Positions 11,713-24,857 are shown, counted from the stretch's first letter. The stretch is 64,000 bases of DNA from Pyxicephalus adspersus (GCF_032062135.1 NC_092859.1:28533091-28597090); one strand, 5' to 3'. The notes: a model not told the origin generated them from the sequence alone. Numbers and translations: made by a program.

Positions 11713-13397
11713 TTTAGTATCAGTGGGCCAGGACAATAAAACCAGGAGTTTGGCAAGAAGGAAGAAAAGAATAGGGCTGTAGGCAGGACAGCAACATAGG
11801 AAATCAGAGCTAAATTGGGAAAATTAGAAAGATAATGAGTAAAAATCTTGGAAGCATGACTAGCAAGAAACATCAATGGGGCTAGTCCAAGGGACAGGAA
11901 GTGCACAGGTAAGGAAGACAGACAAAGTCAGTTTCCAGGTGTAGACGAAAGTTTGCAAATGGAAAATGAAAACACTAAATATAGACTACTCTCCAGCTAG
12001 TGACCACCTAATGTTTTATTAACAGATCAGATCAACACCCATCAAATAGATAACCAGCAGTTGACTGACCTCAAAAAACCAATCAGCAGTTGATTGATCA
12101 AAAGCTGAACAAAAGATCAGCAACCAACAGCAAAGGGCCAACAGTAAGACCAAGTGCCAGTTGTTCAAAATATGAACAGACAACTGACTTCTTCTTGTTC
12201 CCAACAGGACAGCCACCCATCTATGGCCATTGCTATTTTCATTTACTGCAGCCATGAAGTGAAAAAGTGTTCCAAGAAACAAAAAAACTGGAAACAGACA
12301 TGCAGGAATGGTAGATCAACATTTCCACTGTCTTCAAATTAGATGCTAGCTGTTGCTCTTATTTGGATGATAATGTTACCACAGCAGCAGCATGTTCCAG
12401 CAGCAGCTATTATGACATGATGAATAATTCGCAGAGGAGAGGTTAAGTGTAGCTTGGAAGGAGCTATTAGGAGGCTGCACACAGAGATATGACTATGCCA
12501 GTTGCTAGGAGCCCCCCAGGCACCATTTAGTGCCTGAAATTTTGTTATGCTTCTATTAGTGACATACCGTAGCCTCTGGAAATAAATTATGTATTATATA
12601 ACAATATGAACATAAATAGACTTGGATTATTCCGTTTGACATAGTAAAAGCAGGTCACACTTGACTAGATACTGCAAGGTTGAATGAACGATTATCTTTC
12701 CACCAACAATGCGAATTCTGCGGAGTGGCATGGGGTTTTGCACTAAACTATAAAACTTCCTTGTGTAGCAGTTTAACTTTAACAGTGAACAGAAGGGAAG
12801 GTTGAGATGTGACGATATGACGTTTGCATCACGGCTGTACACCACTTGAGGGTATCACCATTTTGAGGCTTTGTGATGTCTGGCAGGAAACATCACAAAG
12901 CCACTTCCAGCAGGAAAAAAAAGCAATATGAATTGATAAACTATTCTTTGTAAGCTGAATGGACACACACCAGTTGTATCTCAAACTTTCTATTACTTTT
13001 TGAAGCTTGGTGCCTGGCTTATGTCCTTGTCACTTTGTAGGTTTTGTCCAATAATTTGCCAAGTTGGAATTACTCACCAAATGTTGCATTCATTCACCTT
13101 CTCCTGTGGTGTGACTTACTCAATAGCCGAATCTGTGAGATGTTCTTTTATTCCATATTACTCACAAGCATTTAGGATCCTGAACTATTAAGTCATCGGT
13201 GGAGTGACTTCCATTAGGTGGAGGGGCAGCTTCAACTCTTTTGACACTGGTGAGCTGTAAAGAATTGGCAGCATGACATGGAGCTGACACTGGCCAGGAC
13301 TTTTTTTTGGTTAAGTTCATTGATGTTTTAACAAGTTTTAAAGGTATCTGAAACTTGACTTATGGATTTGTCAGTTGCTTTCCTTATTTCCACCCAG
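11713..13397. repeat. 1685-bp tandem duplication, copy 2
   Basis: Head-to-tail copy of 10028-11712. The junction reads CACCCAG|TTTAGTATC, where the outer boundaries read GCAGGC|TTTTAGTATC and CACCCAG|CCATAAAA. It could be a true tandem duplication or two haplotypes placed in series by the assembler. Confidence 0.97.
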
Positions 13398-16300
13398 CCA
13401 TAAAATAAATGCGGAGACTGAATTTTTTTATCAGCCATATCAACCTTTTATTTACCAAACGTAAACAACTCATTAAATAACAAACACCTATACCAGCATA
13501 ATTAACAGTTATACTGCCAAATATTAGGGGGAGGTCCAATTAAAATAGAGAGACTAAGAATCACTGTTCTTCCCAGTCATGCCACATCAATTCAAAAACA
13601 GTTTCAAATTGTGTCTTTTTGACTTTCCCCAAGGGATCTAGCTACCGTCAGAAGCACTAACTGTTGCCAATTCCTGGATATATGTTAGCCAGGATTTAGA
13701 TAGAAAAATAAATTCTGGAATAGCAGAGAATTCCTGTTACACTTGGAAGAATCTTGAGTCAGAGAAGTTTGAAAGTTCATTAGTTTGAAAAGAGGCAGAG
13801 ATTAGTATTATGGTAAACATATTAGAATGGGTTTGCCTGGAATTGATGTGATGGGCATGAGGTGGCCCCTCCAAGAGGCAACACCACTTCTCAAGGGCCA
13901 GTTTGGCATCAAGCAGCTATCTATTCCCGATGGAATAATTCATATATGTTGAAAAAAAGGTGCAAAAGTGCCTGGCCATGAATTGTATGTACCGCAAAGT
14001 TTTGTAAAGACTTGGGCACCACAAAAACTATAGAGGGGTGGATTTAATTTTGACAAAAAAGAAATCAGCAGGAGAAGGCTTTTAGATAAAGCATTTTGGA
14101 TGATTTTCAGTATTAAGATATGTCCTTGGTTCTGGAATACTAAGAGTATATACCTATACTTCACAAGGAAAATATAAATCGGTATTATGGTGCAATCCTG
14201 TGGATGATGTAGTGATAACTGGTCAGCATGGTGTTTGTAGAAGGGATTTTGGTAATTGGTGAAGCCAGGCATCACCTTGTTGAGGCATAGGAAATGACAG
14301 AAATGTCCCCTGGTGAGCAACTTAGAGGAGGACTACTCCAGCACTGGAAATGCAGTTGGAGTCACGGGAGGTCCAAGACGATAACAAAAGTGGCTTGCAG
14401 TATAATGAAGAAGGAGAAGGTGAAGCATGCTGTGGACATCCTGATAGACTTTTTTGTATAAGAGTGGATGAGTTCAAAGCACAGAATAGTGTATTCAGTG
14501 CACCAGAGGGTGTGGGTGGCTTGAGAAGATGCTAGAAAGGTGATGCCAGACAACATTTCCTAGCAATACTTCACTTGAATTGGCTCCTGGAACTGAAACT
14601 CTATTTGTAAAGCCAGAGAGACCAGATCATCGAAGGGCTGGTGGAATCTTCCATCCTGCAGGTTTGTAATTTATTGGCTTGGATAAACCATTTCAAAAGC
14701 TAGCAGTGAGGGCCTCAAACTGAACCATAAATTATCCTACAGTGAGTAAACCCTGGAGGAGACATAAGAGGAACGTGCCAAAATGGAAGAAGATAAAGCT
14801 TGTGTGCCAGCTCATTACAGATTCTTTAGACACACAAGTAAGGAGTAAGGATGCCCAAGCCATTGCTTTCCCAGAGAGTAGGGAGACTATACATTACACT
14901 CATGACAATCTGTAGAAACATTTATGGTTGAAGCTTGAGGTGATATTACTTTTATGTATGAATTTACAACATCATATAAGATTCGAGGAGGTGCTAAGTG
15001 GAATTAAAAGTCCACTGGCAAAATGGATGGTTAGGTTGGTAGGGGCTATGGGCCAGAGATTGCTCATGATTTTGGTACTTTTGGAAAAAAAATTTCTGTG
15101 TGTTTTTTAAAATATAAAAAAAGTGTTTGGGCTGGGGAACAAGCACCACCCTAAATTTGTGATTTTTGACTTGGCTTTAGGGGTAGCATCCCTTTACTTC
15201 AAGTAGTTTTCTTTTTACAGTTCACATGTTTTTTGCAATGCATAAATCTAGAGTTAAAAGGAGTGTGTCTTAGGCATGTGGTCTTTGCTGGTGAGGTGGA
15301 GCTTAGGGTACCAAGATTTCTATGTCTACAGACTCCTGAAAGGTAGATCTGGCTTTGATCAAATGCCGGGGGACTTTACAATGCCCGCTGCTAATTCCCA
15401 TCAGTGGTATTGAAAGTCAGTTCCTACTAACTCTAGTCCTCACCATGCCAACACTCCATGGCTTCATTATTTCGTGGCTTCCAGGAAAATTAAGATACTT
15501 TCTACTCTTTGCTTTACACTTGCAGAGCGTTTTACATTACCCAGAAAACTACAATAAGGAAATCCTTTGGTGAGTACTCTCTACATTGATATAATACCCT
15601 GCTGAGTTAGCAAAAGATATAAAAAAACTTTCACTGGAAAATAATTTCCTGAAAGTAATAAGAGAACAGAACACAGCAAATCATTTTTAGCTGGTCTTGA
15701 GGCCCTTCTGAAGCTTTTTTTGACATTTTTAGTCAATTGCTGATTTTATCGAGTAATGAAATTATATCTGCACTGTTCAGGTTTCAGGAGGATTCCTCTC
15801 TCGTGCGAATATTTTTCCCTCATAGAACTTCTCTGACTTAATAATAGGACTGCAATTATTCTAGGGACAGGGGGCTGGGTAGAAAATAGGCAGCAGGGGC
15901 ACCAGTATAGGAAGAAGTTAAAAGTAGGTTTTGTCCTGGAATATGAGTTTCGAACCGTTCAAACTGACTCACAAATTTCCACTAGGATGAAAAGAGATTT
16001 GCTGCTTTAATGGAAACCGTTTGGTTGCTAAATTTAGGAATCCCAAAGGGTAGAGGGAAAAATTATGTTTATATTAACATTTCAGAAAAATTGGGCTAAG
16101 CATAAATTTTATCAGCACAGTTAAATATTTGAATGCGAGGGAAAAAAAATATTAAAGAGAACTCAAAACTGCGTAGGATGCTGACAACGCCAGGAAAGGT
16201 GGATGGCGTGACTTGTGAGAATGTTTAAAGGAAAACTCCAGTTTTGTTGAGAAAAGTATAAATAGTTATGTGCACTTCCAAGAGCATTACAGACCTACCA

Positions 16301-16502
16301 CTTTAGTAGGACATATGCATTGCAGCGACTTCCTGCATCCTGGGTGCCAATTGGCAAGCTCGGCCTATCATTTTGGATTGGTGAATGATTAGAAGACCTC
16401 CCAGGTAGAGAAATTCACACAGGTAGTGACAATTCTGAGCTGTCACAAGAATAAAGGGAAAATCTTCAAATGAGGACTCTAGTTCTAGTGACAACTGTCT
16501 AA
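13398..16502. other. Intergenic, unassigned
   Basis: No protein family is recognised. A 126-codon minus-strand ORF at 13940-14320 has no recognisable domain and is within chance length for AT-rich DNA of this extent. A TTTAAAGGAAAACTCC word near 16225 resembles the start of frog repeats. Confidence 0.4.
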
Positions 16503-16800
16503 AGCTATGTACACACGTCAGATGAAAATCTAGCAGGTACAAAGCAGTCCTGAGACGCCGTTTATGATTTGCCTTGGTGGATGAATGAATGACAGATTGG
16601 AGATGAATGATCAGGATGGACCTCCCTGCTTTCCTATGAGGGAGAGCACAGTCGGGTGCCATTCGCTCATCCTTTTCTCTTCCCTCTCCATAACACAGAA
16701 TTGTGCAGTGTGAACAGTGCTTGCCCTTTGTTTTTCAATGGAAATCATCATTTGCAGTGACAACAATCTGACTATCTGATGTCTGTACAGGAGACACTTA
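16503..16800. mobile_element. Degenerate Harbinger-like element
   Basis: The left end, AGCTATGTACACACGTCAGA, is preceded by TAA and aligns with the TIR of the element at 35523. The right end near 16780-16800 is decayed, with CTGTACAG in the expected place. It lies about 140 bp before the assembly gap. Confidence 0.55.
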
Positions 16801-16936
16801 TCTACCAGATATCACAAAATGGTATATTGAAGGGAACAGGAGAAGTTTATTGTTATGGTTTACATACAATGTAAGCCATTCTTCAGATCTCTTCTGTAAT
16901 ATAGATCCATGTTTTACATCATGAGTAAAGAATATC

Positions 16937-17179
16937 NNNNNNNNNNNNNNNNNNNNNNNNNNNNNNNNNNNNNNNNNNNNNNNNNNNNNNNNNNNNNNNN
17001 NNNNNNNNNNNNNNNNNNNNNNNNNNNNNNNNNNNNNNNNNNNNNNNNNNNNNNNNNNNNNNNNNNNNNNNNNNNNNNNNNNNNNNNNNNNNNNNNNNNN
17101 NNNNNNNNNNNNNNNNNNNNNNNNNNNNNNNNNNNNNNNNNNNNNNNNNNNNNNNNNNNNNNNNNNNNNNNNNNNNNNN
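16937..17179. other. Assembly gap (243 Ns)
   Basis: Unsequenced bases; the gap length may be an estimate. The ORF that appears to span it is meaningless. Confidence 1.
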
Positions 17180-17978
17180 ATATTAATGGATATATGTTTT
17201 ACATTTTTCCTTCTGTGTGTATCTTATCTCCTGCATACACAGTTTTAATCTCTGAAGTGCTAATGATGTGTGGGTTACAATTTTTTAGTTTACTGGAGCA
17301 GGGGAGTGATAATTGCTTTTAGTGGTTCCGTCGACTGGCTCCACCATCCAGTCCCACGACAGAGGTTATGCTTTCCATACCGATTATCTCTCAGAAATTA
17401 TTTTGATCTTACTGGGAAAGCAGGTATTTCTGCACCCAACTATCATAGCAATGGAATGACGATGGGCAAGAGTAACTTGTCCGCATAACTGCACATGCTA
17501 CATTCTTCTGTGATACATTTGAGGTGCTCATGTATATAATGAAATAACTTTCTAATATAACTCTTAAGGAAATCTCTAAAGGTATAAAAACATTAATTAT
17601 CTCCAATAGAAAGGTTGCTATACTTTTCTCTCTGATAGCCATTGCTCCTACTTTTACCTTTATTGTAGGTATGGTGAGGGGGTGTTGGATGCATTTCTGC
17701 AGCCTTCTGTGGTTGCTTCCTTCAAACTTCCATATCCGTATATGGCTCATAGGATTAGAGGATGGAACCATCAATTTGGAAGAGATGCATGCTGAAGAGT
17801 ATGGAGACTGCATGAGATAGAGGAGAGTTTGGACTGACAGACTGATGAAAAGGTGAGTATCATTTGTCATTTATTGCAGGTAATGTGTATCTTGATAGAC
17901 CTGTCAGTGGCCTTTAATGAGATACAGTCAATACTATTATAAACGGTTTAAGTAAATACTGTCTTGGAAGAAATAATT

Positions 17979-18330
17979 GTGATACAAACCATTAATACAG
18001 CTATAATCCAATCTTTCTAGTCATGCTGCATTAAAATCTTCAGCATCCGACATTTTCTGGTGTGTCAGGTGTCTTCTCCACACTTTCTGGATCCTTCCCT
18101 CCAGCCACTACGTAACCCGTGTTTGCCCTTCCCATCTGCCTTAGAAAAAATATTTGTGATACAAACCATTGTTACCGCTAGAATCCAATCCTTGTAGTCA
18201 TGCTGTATTAAAATCTTCAGCGTCTGACACTTCCTGGTATGTCAGGTGTCTTCTCCACACTTTCTGGATCCTTCCCTCCAGCCACTACATGACCCATGTT
18301 GACCCTTTCTCCAGACACTACCTGACTCAT
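17979..18330 (+). repeat. 177-bp direct tandem repeat, two copies
   Basis: GTGATACAAACCATT begins copies at 17979 and 18156. The two share GTCATGCTG, TTAAAATCTTCAGC and CTTCTCCACACTTTCTGGAT at the same offset. The second copy runs on into a short ~33-bp direct repeat (CCAGCCACTACATGACCCAT then CCAGACACTACCTGACTCAT). Confidence 0.85.
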
Positions 18331-18469
18331 TTCAACCCTACCAGACTTTGTTATTGTACTGGGATAAAATTACCTCCAGATCAGATGTAAAGGGGAGTGC
18401 ATTGTAAACGAAAAATGTGCAGAAGAATTTTGACCTAAAAGGGCAACACTGGAGAGCTGTAAACTTTTA

Positions 18470-18960
18470 GATGTCCGGAAGAAAAAACGTTGGCCAGTGC
18501 TTAAGCGAATTTCTCTGCTCATTACCCTCATGCAAGATGAACTTAGATGAAATCACAGTCTTTGAAAAGAAACCTTTGTAGGCTCTACGTTAGCGGTTTG
18601 CCCTGTGACCCACAATACAGCTCTTTCCTTAGTTAATATGCTTTTAGCTTCCTTTGATTACATGAGGAGAAAAAAATATGGAAACACTGTGCGGGATTAA
18701 GGTGCCCAGCTGGGGTTTTATAACTGTTTACAAGATATATCAGCCAAGAAGAAATCTAACCAGAGAGGCTTCTTCCAAAGCATTACAATGACAAACAGTA
18801 ATGGATTAAAGCATGTCCCCGCTGCTTGTGCACAGAGGTGATGTCAAATTATTGTGCTTTTCATAAAACCACAGAATAAAGCTACTTATTGCTAATAAAA
18901 ACAGAAAACAGACAAAAGAAACCAAAAGGTGTCAGCTCTAACTGAGAAAACATAGCTGGA
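18470..18960. promoter_or_regulatory. Candidate conserved non-coding element
   Basis: Unique-looking sequence without repeat words, including GGGATTAAGGTGCCCAGCTG and CAAATTATTGTGCTTTTC. No coding frame is seen. The evidence is the contrast with neighbours only. Confidence 0.25.
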
Positions 18961-19259
18961 ACAATGATCTCTGATTTTTAGGTATGGTAGGGATATCTTT
19001 ACAAGAGGAAAGGTTCAGTACCTTGATTGGATGCCATAGTCTGGGGGGGGACATAATGCAGAGATTATTTAAAATAAAGGTTTTGGGACATGAAGAAGAA
19101 TGGTGCAAGAGCTGGATGGTGGTAACAATGCTGGATCTATTTCATTTATGCATATCATTTTGAAGCTGGTAATTTGGTCGACTGTAAAATACAGACCGCA
19201 TTTTTATGGCATGCTTTTTATTTACCAGTATTGCAGTGACAGTATTACCCCTGTGATAA

Positions 19260-20215
19260 AATACTATGGGGCTACAATAAGGAGTAGTGTGAGGATTGGT
19301 TTAAGGGTTACATGAGCTGTAAGAAAGATAACAGAGAAGGTTAGTACTAAAGTTACAATGAGTGTTAATGTTAACATTGGGGTTAGCATGAGTGTTAATG
19401 TTAGGATTGCAGGTAGGGTTAGAATTAGGGTTGCATAAAGGCATAATATTAGGGTTACAAGGGTTTTAATATTAGGGTTTATGTTCGAGTTAAAGAGAGG
19501 GCTAATGTAAGGGTAACAGCAAAGATTCATGGTAGGGTTTAAATGAGAAAAAGTGTTAGAATGACAGAAAGAGTTAGTTTTGGGGTTATATGGATAATTA
19601 CAATTTGGATTATAGGGATAGTTAGCATTACGATTAATGTTAGGGTTACAGGGAGGGGTTTATGTTTGAGTTAAATTGGAGGGCTAATGTTAGGATTACA
19701 GGGAGGGTTCATGGAAGGGGTAAAAGGAGGTTAGGAGTGTTAGAATGACAGAAAGAGTTAGAATTTGGATTATAGGGATAGTTAGCATTTGGGTTAATGT
19801 TAGTGTTACAGGGAAGATTTATGTTGCGATTAAAGTAGGGTATTAGTACTATATACTAATTAGTACTAATATATTAGTACTACATAGGGAGTAATGGTTA
19901 GGGTGACAGTCTGGGTTAGTTTTACAGGGAGGATTGGTTTTAGGGTTGAATGGAAGTTTAGTGTTAGAGTGGGGGGGTAGTGTTAGTGATACAGCATTGG
20001 TTAGTATTAGTGGCGTATGTAAGGTTAGTTAGTTAGTATTGGGGATACATTGATGGTTATTATGAGGGTTAGGACTTACACAAAAGGTAAGTGTTACATG
20101 GAGGATTAGTGTTAGGGTTAGAAAAGGTTTGTGTTAGATTTGGTAATACAATTGATGGTAATACAAGTGATAACTATGTGCAGGTTAGTATGAGGATTTG
20201 TGTTCATGTTGCATT
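19260..20215 (+). repeat. Degenerate TTAGGG-like array with higher-order period
   Basis: Dense GTTAGGGTTACAGGGAGG-like words over about 950 bp, with strong G-over-C bias on the plus strand. The segment with GTTAGAATGACAGAAAGAG occurs at 19555 and 19739, with matching upstream GGGCTAATGT words, giving a period near 184 bp. It is not a perfect telomere repeat. Short ATTAGTACTA palindromes occur near 19853-19882. Confidence 0.75.
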
Positions 20216-23200
20216 GACAGTTAGCCTGAGCTGGTCATAGGGTGCAGCATCTCAATGTTAATAGTGCTTTATTAAAAACCAATAGTGCTCTTCTCCAATT
20301 AGTGAAAGCCAATGCATGTCATCTTGTACTCTGAGAATCAAGCAACATACATTTTTATAAAATCCTCTATATATAAAACTCTGTTCAGATTTTTAAAAAA
20401 TCACTGACAATGTGTCCAGCAACCACATCACACTGTTCCTCTGGGATAATGTTTTATACAGCTCCATTTTTCAGGTGCGGCAATCCTCAGATCTACAGGC
20501 CATGGCAGTGATGTATAAATAATTCATGCGTTGTTTGGATTGTTCTTGGACATTCTTGTCTTGTCTCAGAGGAGTGGACCCCAGAGCACAGCCAGCAGAG
20601 AGGGCAACAAGGAATATTGTTTATTTTTATTGTGCTGGAACAGGCAGCAATACTAGTCAGATCAGCATGGCTGAGTGACATCATTCAGAAGTGCAAAAAG
20701 TGCCGCTGAGACTGGGGACCAAAGACATAGACAAGGACCAGAGAGTGAACAAGAATCACACAGAATGTCAGAAGCAGTTCCAACCTCATCAATTCACTTT
20801 CCATTGAATGGAGATTTGTTACGGGATATATTTTGCATATGTGAAATGATGAATAGTGATCATGTGATTATAGTTAACGCAGATTCTGCCACCTATCTCT
20901 GGCAAGGTTTACATCAATAGCTACAGGTCCGGAGCAGGTAATGGCCCACACCAATATTCTCAATATACTTTACTGACCTGGTAGGGTGTTTTTTTTCCAG
21001 GAACCTAGTTTAAAGATAAATGGAAACGTTTTTTGAATTACTGGAAAAGAACATTCAATATGACAGCTTAACTGTATTGTTAACTTGTTAACCCAATAAA
21101 CCTGTAGGATATATAGGAAATATATTTATCATAAAGGATAAAGGATATAAAATGAAATACGCACTAGATACTTATAAAGCCTAAAAAGCAAACTCAGTTA
21201 CTTAAAAAATACAAAATTGTTGCTGGTATATTCAATAGAATATGGGGGTTTCAATCTATAAAGAAACAAAAGTAGGATAATGTTTCTAAGTTGTATCTCC
21301 AAGCTGGACAAATATACCTGACCATTCATTGTTAAATATTTGCAATTTTTTTGGCTGAACTAGTACTTTGCCTATCCCTGGATTCCTTTGTTTGTTTTGG
21401 ATTTCTTAGCAAACCTACATAGGGCCACAGACACTTTCTATGCCCTCTGATGGTATTTAGCCCTGACCATTGGCCGATTGGGCATTATTCACTGAGGGCC
21501 GGTGTGGTAGTGTATCTTATGTCTAGGGCAGACTGACTTTGGATCAGGAAGGTGTGGGGTTGTAGGAAGGGTAGGTCAGGGCTCTGTGCAGATCAGTCCA
21601 CACCAAACTCATCAAACTATTATGGCTGGCCTCATGTTCACTGTGTTAAGATGGAACAGAAAAGGTTGGAAGAACACAACTGTTTAAAATGTATTTTTAT
21701 GCTGCAGTATTAAAAGCACCTGGACTTATTTATTCCAGGTTTTAATTTATTTATTTATGGGGATATCCACATATTTTTGAGCATACAGCATAACTTAAAA
21801 TGTTAATTTCACTGTAAACTAAAACAACATTAGACAACATATGATGGGGAGTGAAGGTTAGAAGAATCGGTGGTGGCCCTTTAATTCTACTCCATAAAGA
21901 GGTCACCAAGTTTACCCACTGCTATACATTAGGGAAGGCAACCATGGATTTGTAACCAAGGATTGTCTTAAACTATTAAGCGAGAATTAAGTAAATTGGA
22001 GTGAACAAAGCGTGGATTTTCAGGGCTGAACCCTACGACCCTGAGCTGTGGCGACCGGACACACTGACAACACAATGGAATATTTTATACTACGAATCAC
22101 ACATTGCTTCTGGCATTCCTCCGGCACAGAATTATGTTTTTAACCCCTGACCTCCATTAATTCCAGTGTGACGGTGACGATTGCCAAAGCCTTGATACTG
22201 GTCTCTTTGTATGAATGGTTTTTTTTTCAGAAACTGGTTTTGTTCTTTTGCTGTTATTTGAAAGGGTTAGCCCATGTAAAAGCTACAGTCAAACAACCGG
22301 CCCAGAAGGGATAAAATCTTACAAGGGTTCTAGGAAAAAGGATAATGTTTAAAAAGAGAGCTACTTGAGCAGCCATTTCTTATATTTTAGTTTTAGATTG
22401 GGGAGAGTTTACTACCCTTGCTGGGTTTGTACTACTATTGGAGGTTACATTAGGATTGGTTGTACTGCTGACCAACAAACAAGAAGTGGGAGAACTCCCC
22501 AACAGCAATACAGAGAGAAATATAAATGTTTTTTTTGTACAGTTAGGAAGACTAGAAAACATATTAGGTTTTTATTTCTGTCTCCCTATTACAGATTTGT
22601 CCTTACTTTATGTCTGTTCTAATCCTTATTCAATGAAAGGCTAGATACACAAAAATAAAAAATAAAAAAGTATACATTTTCCTGTTCTCATTGTATTATT
22701 ACAACCTCCAGTACTGGTAATTATTTTGCTGCAGGCAAAAGGAAGTATTTCATTATTCTCTTCATATCCAGTGATCAGACTGCAGTATTTTACCTTTGTA
22801 ACAAGCAACAAGGTGAGAAGCTTATTGGGTGCTGATACATTCCAGACATTTGTGAACACAGCCAGCTAAACAGGCATCAGGATTTACATGACTGTGTCAT
22901 CTCTAAACTGGCTTCCCTGCAGGAAGTAGATGGTGAATCTGGATGATGGATGAACAAAGATGGTGCTGCTGTGCATTTATTCACCCATTTGCATTCCCTT
23001 TATGATCGATTATTAAGCAGAATGTTGATTAAAAGTTGACTGGTAGAATAAAAAATAAAGTTTAAAAAAAAGTTGATTGGTTGATCGGTTATCCAATGTA
23101 TTGCAATCAAAATCACTTCTTGTTCAATCACAATATTTGTTGATATTTAAGATGGATATAATGGTGAAAATATGGTAATATCGATGGAATATTGAACAAT

Positions 23201-23316
23201 CGGATGGTACATTGACTACTGGTACCTGGAAATTTAAATTGATTCTAATTACAATTATAAAAAAGAACATACCTTTGAAAGAAAATGAGATAGTGTACGT
23301 CTAGCATTAGAGGTAT
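20216..23316. other. Intergenic, unassigned
   Basis: No gene is seen. 22010-22215 is unique-looking and may be conserved. The rest is plain AT-rich sequence with short ORFs only. Confidence 0.4.
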
Positions 23317-23318
23317 TA

Positions 23319-23645
23319 CAGTTAGGTCCATAAATGTTTGGACAGAGACAACTTTTTTCTTTTTGGTTCTGTACATTACCACAATTAATTTTAAATGAAA
23401 CAACTCAGATGCAGAACTGCAGACTTTCAGCTTTATTTCAGTGGGTTGAACAAAAAGATTCCATAAAAATGTGAGGAACGAAAGCCTTTTTTTACACAAT
23501 CCCTTCATTTCAGGGGCTTAAAAGTAATTGGACAAATGAGTTGTAATTGGCATCTGAGTTGTTTAATATAAAATTAATTGTGGTAATGTACAGAACCAAA
23601 ATTAGAAAAAAGTTGTTTCTGTCCAAATATTTATGGACCTAACTG
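23319..23645. mobile_element. Tc1/mariner MITE with ~95-bp TIRs
   Basis: Long inverted arms at about 23319-23412 and 23550-23645 start CAGTTAGGTCCATAAAT and run past GTTCTGTACATTACCACAAT. They agree at roughly 90% of positions by eye. TA flanks both ends (23317-23318 and 23646-23647). The 137-bp centre has no transposase. The terminal sequence is of a type common in fish and frogs. Confidence 0.92.
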
Positions 23646-24159
23646 TATGTCAATTAAAAGTGTAACAGTAATAATAACTGATCTGATGTCAGGGCTACTT
23701 TAAAGTAATCCTTAAATAAAGGAGTTCATGGAATTCTCCAAAGCCTGACAGAGTCTTGCAGTAGTGCGTCATATTGTTGTAGAAAAGCAGCTCGAGGTGT
23801 TTGCTGACTCTGGCTCCATCCCAGAGCTGTTTCTCTTTTCTATTTGTATTCTGTGTCATTTTGAAGGAATGGATATAGCTGGAGCCTGGAGGAACAAGGC
23901 AAACTCATGGTCCCTGCACAATTTCATCTGTCGATCTGCAAGGTTAAACCCCGTCAGGATATTTTAAAGTGGAGATGCGTGAAGAGATGGAAAAGCTGCG
24001 GACTAAACAGAGGACAGTGTGACATTCAGGGATACATTCCACACCGCTCCCCTTTATTCTGTCATTGCTTTCTCTGTGCAGTCTACCGGTAAAAAGCTTA
24101 TCACAGTCTCTGGGTAGAATCAGCTGGCAAAGAGCTTTTCTTTTTTTTTATTTTACTTA

Positions 24160-24750
24160 AAGCTGAACTCCAGTAAGATAAAAAAGTCAGAAATTATTGC
24201 AGCTCTTTTATATGCCAATATATATATTTAATCAGTGGTGTAGTCGTGGAAAAAAGAAGAGGGGGCACAGTAATAGTGAAGGCTATGCATGGCCTTGTTA
24301 TGTAAATGCCTCATTCCCGAAAAAAAGTAAAGGCACAACGTGCCCATGCGTGCCCGCCCCACTACACCCCTGTATTTAATTCAAGCAGTGTAAGTCCCTG
24401 TGTTTAAATGGCAGCAGCCTTTTGTACTCCTTATTCAGAAGCTCCACAAGGAGCATTGTGATAAGAAGAAGGAGCAGAGTGAAAGAGAGTTGAGCTCATC
24501 AGTAATAACCTGTAAGTGTTTTGTAACTGCTGCAGAAAAGCCTTCAGCCCTGTAAAAGAGAAAAGTGTTGTTAAGCAAAGCTGTAAATCTCAAAACTGAA
24601 TGTATAAAAATAAAAAGATTAAATGTCTCTAATGTTTTCTAATCCTGTCCCACCTGCCTGCACCTTGTCAAGTAAACCAAAAAAAGTGTTCATAAATACA
24701 GGAAGTGTATAAGTAGTGTATAAACTTATACTTAGAGATGAGGAACGGAA
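24160..24750. repeat. Older frog-type repeat hosting the hAT MITE
   Basis: Starts TTAAAGCTGAACTCCAG, a phrase that also appears at 5264-5280. It continues after the MITE with GCAGTGTAAGTCCCTG and GCAGCAGCC. The right limit is unclear; the sequence ends near an AT-rich tract. The family is unknown to me. Confidence 0.4.
24233..24372. mobile_element. hAT MITE, short copy, with perfect 8-bp TSD
   Basis: Ends CAGTGGTGTAGTCG and, on the minus strand, CAGGGGTGTAGTGG. Flanked by TATTTAAT at 24225-24232 and 24373-24380, an exact 8-bp target duplication, the hAT hallmark. Its terminal ~50 bp match the longer copy at 2443-2787. It sits inside an older repeat that begins TTAAAGCTGAACTCCAG at about 24160, so the order of insertion is visible. 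Confidence 0.93.
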
Positions 24751-24762
24751 AGACAGGCTTTT

Positions 24763-24857
24763 ATATATAATATAATAATATAATATATCATATAATATAA
24801 TAATATTATATATATTATAATATATATAATATAATAATATAATATATCATGTATATT
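24763..24857. repeat. AT-rich microsatellite
   Basis: Imperfect TATAATA/ATATTA repeats, including two copies of AATATATCAT. Confidence 0.9.

Noticed and set aside
10334..12282. ORFs repeated at 10334-10597 and 12019-12282 (and similar pairs)
   Set aside because: They are copied because the underlying 1685-bp DNA is duplicated; they show no protein family likeness.
16909..17322. ORF across the N gap
   Set aside because: The open frame is produced by the Ns.
17409..17870. 153-codon minus-strand ORF
   Set aside because: No domain, signal or splice structure is recognised, and the length is possible by chance in AT-rich DNA.
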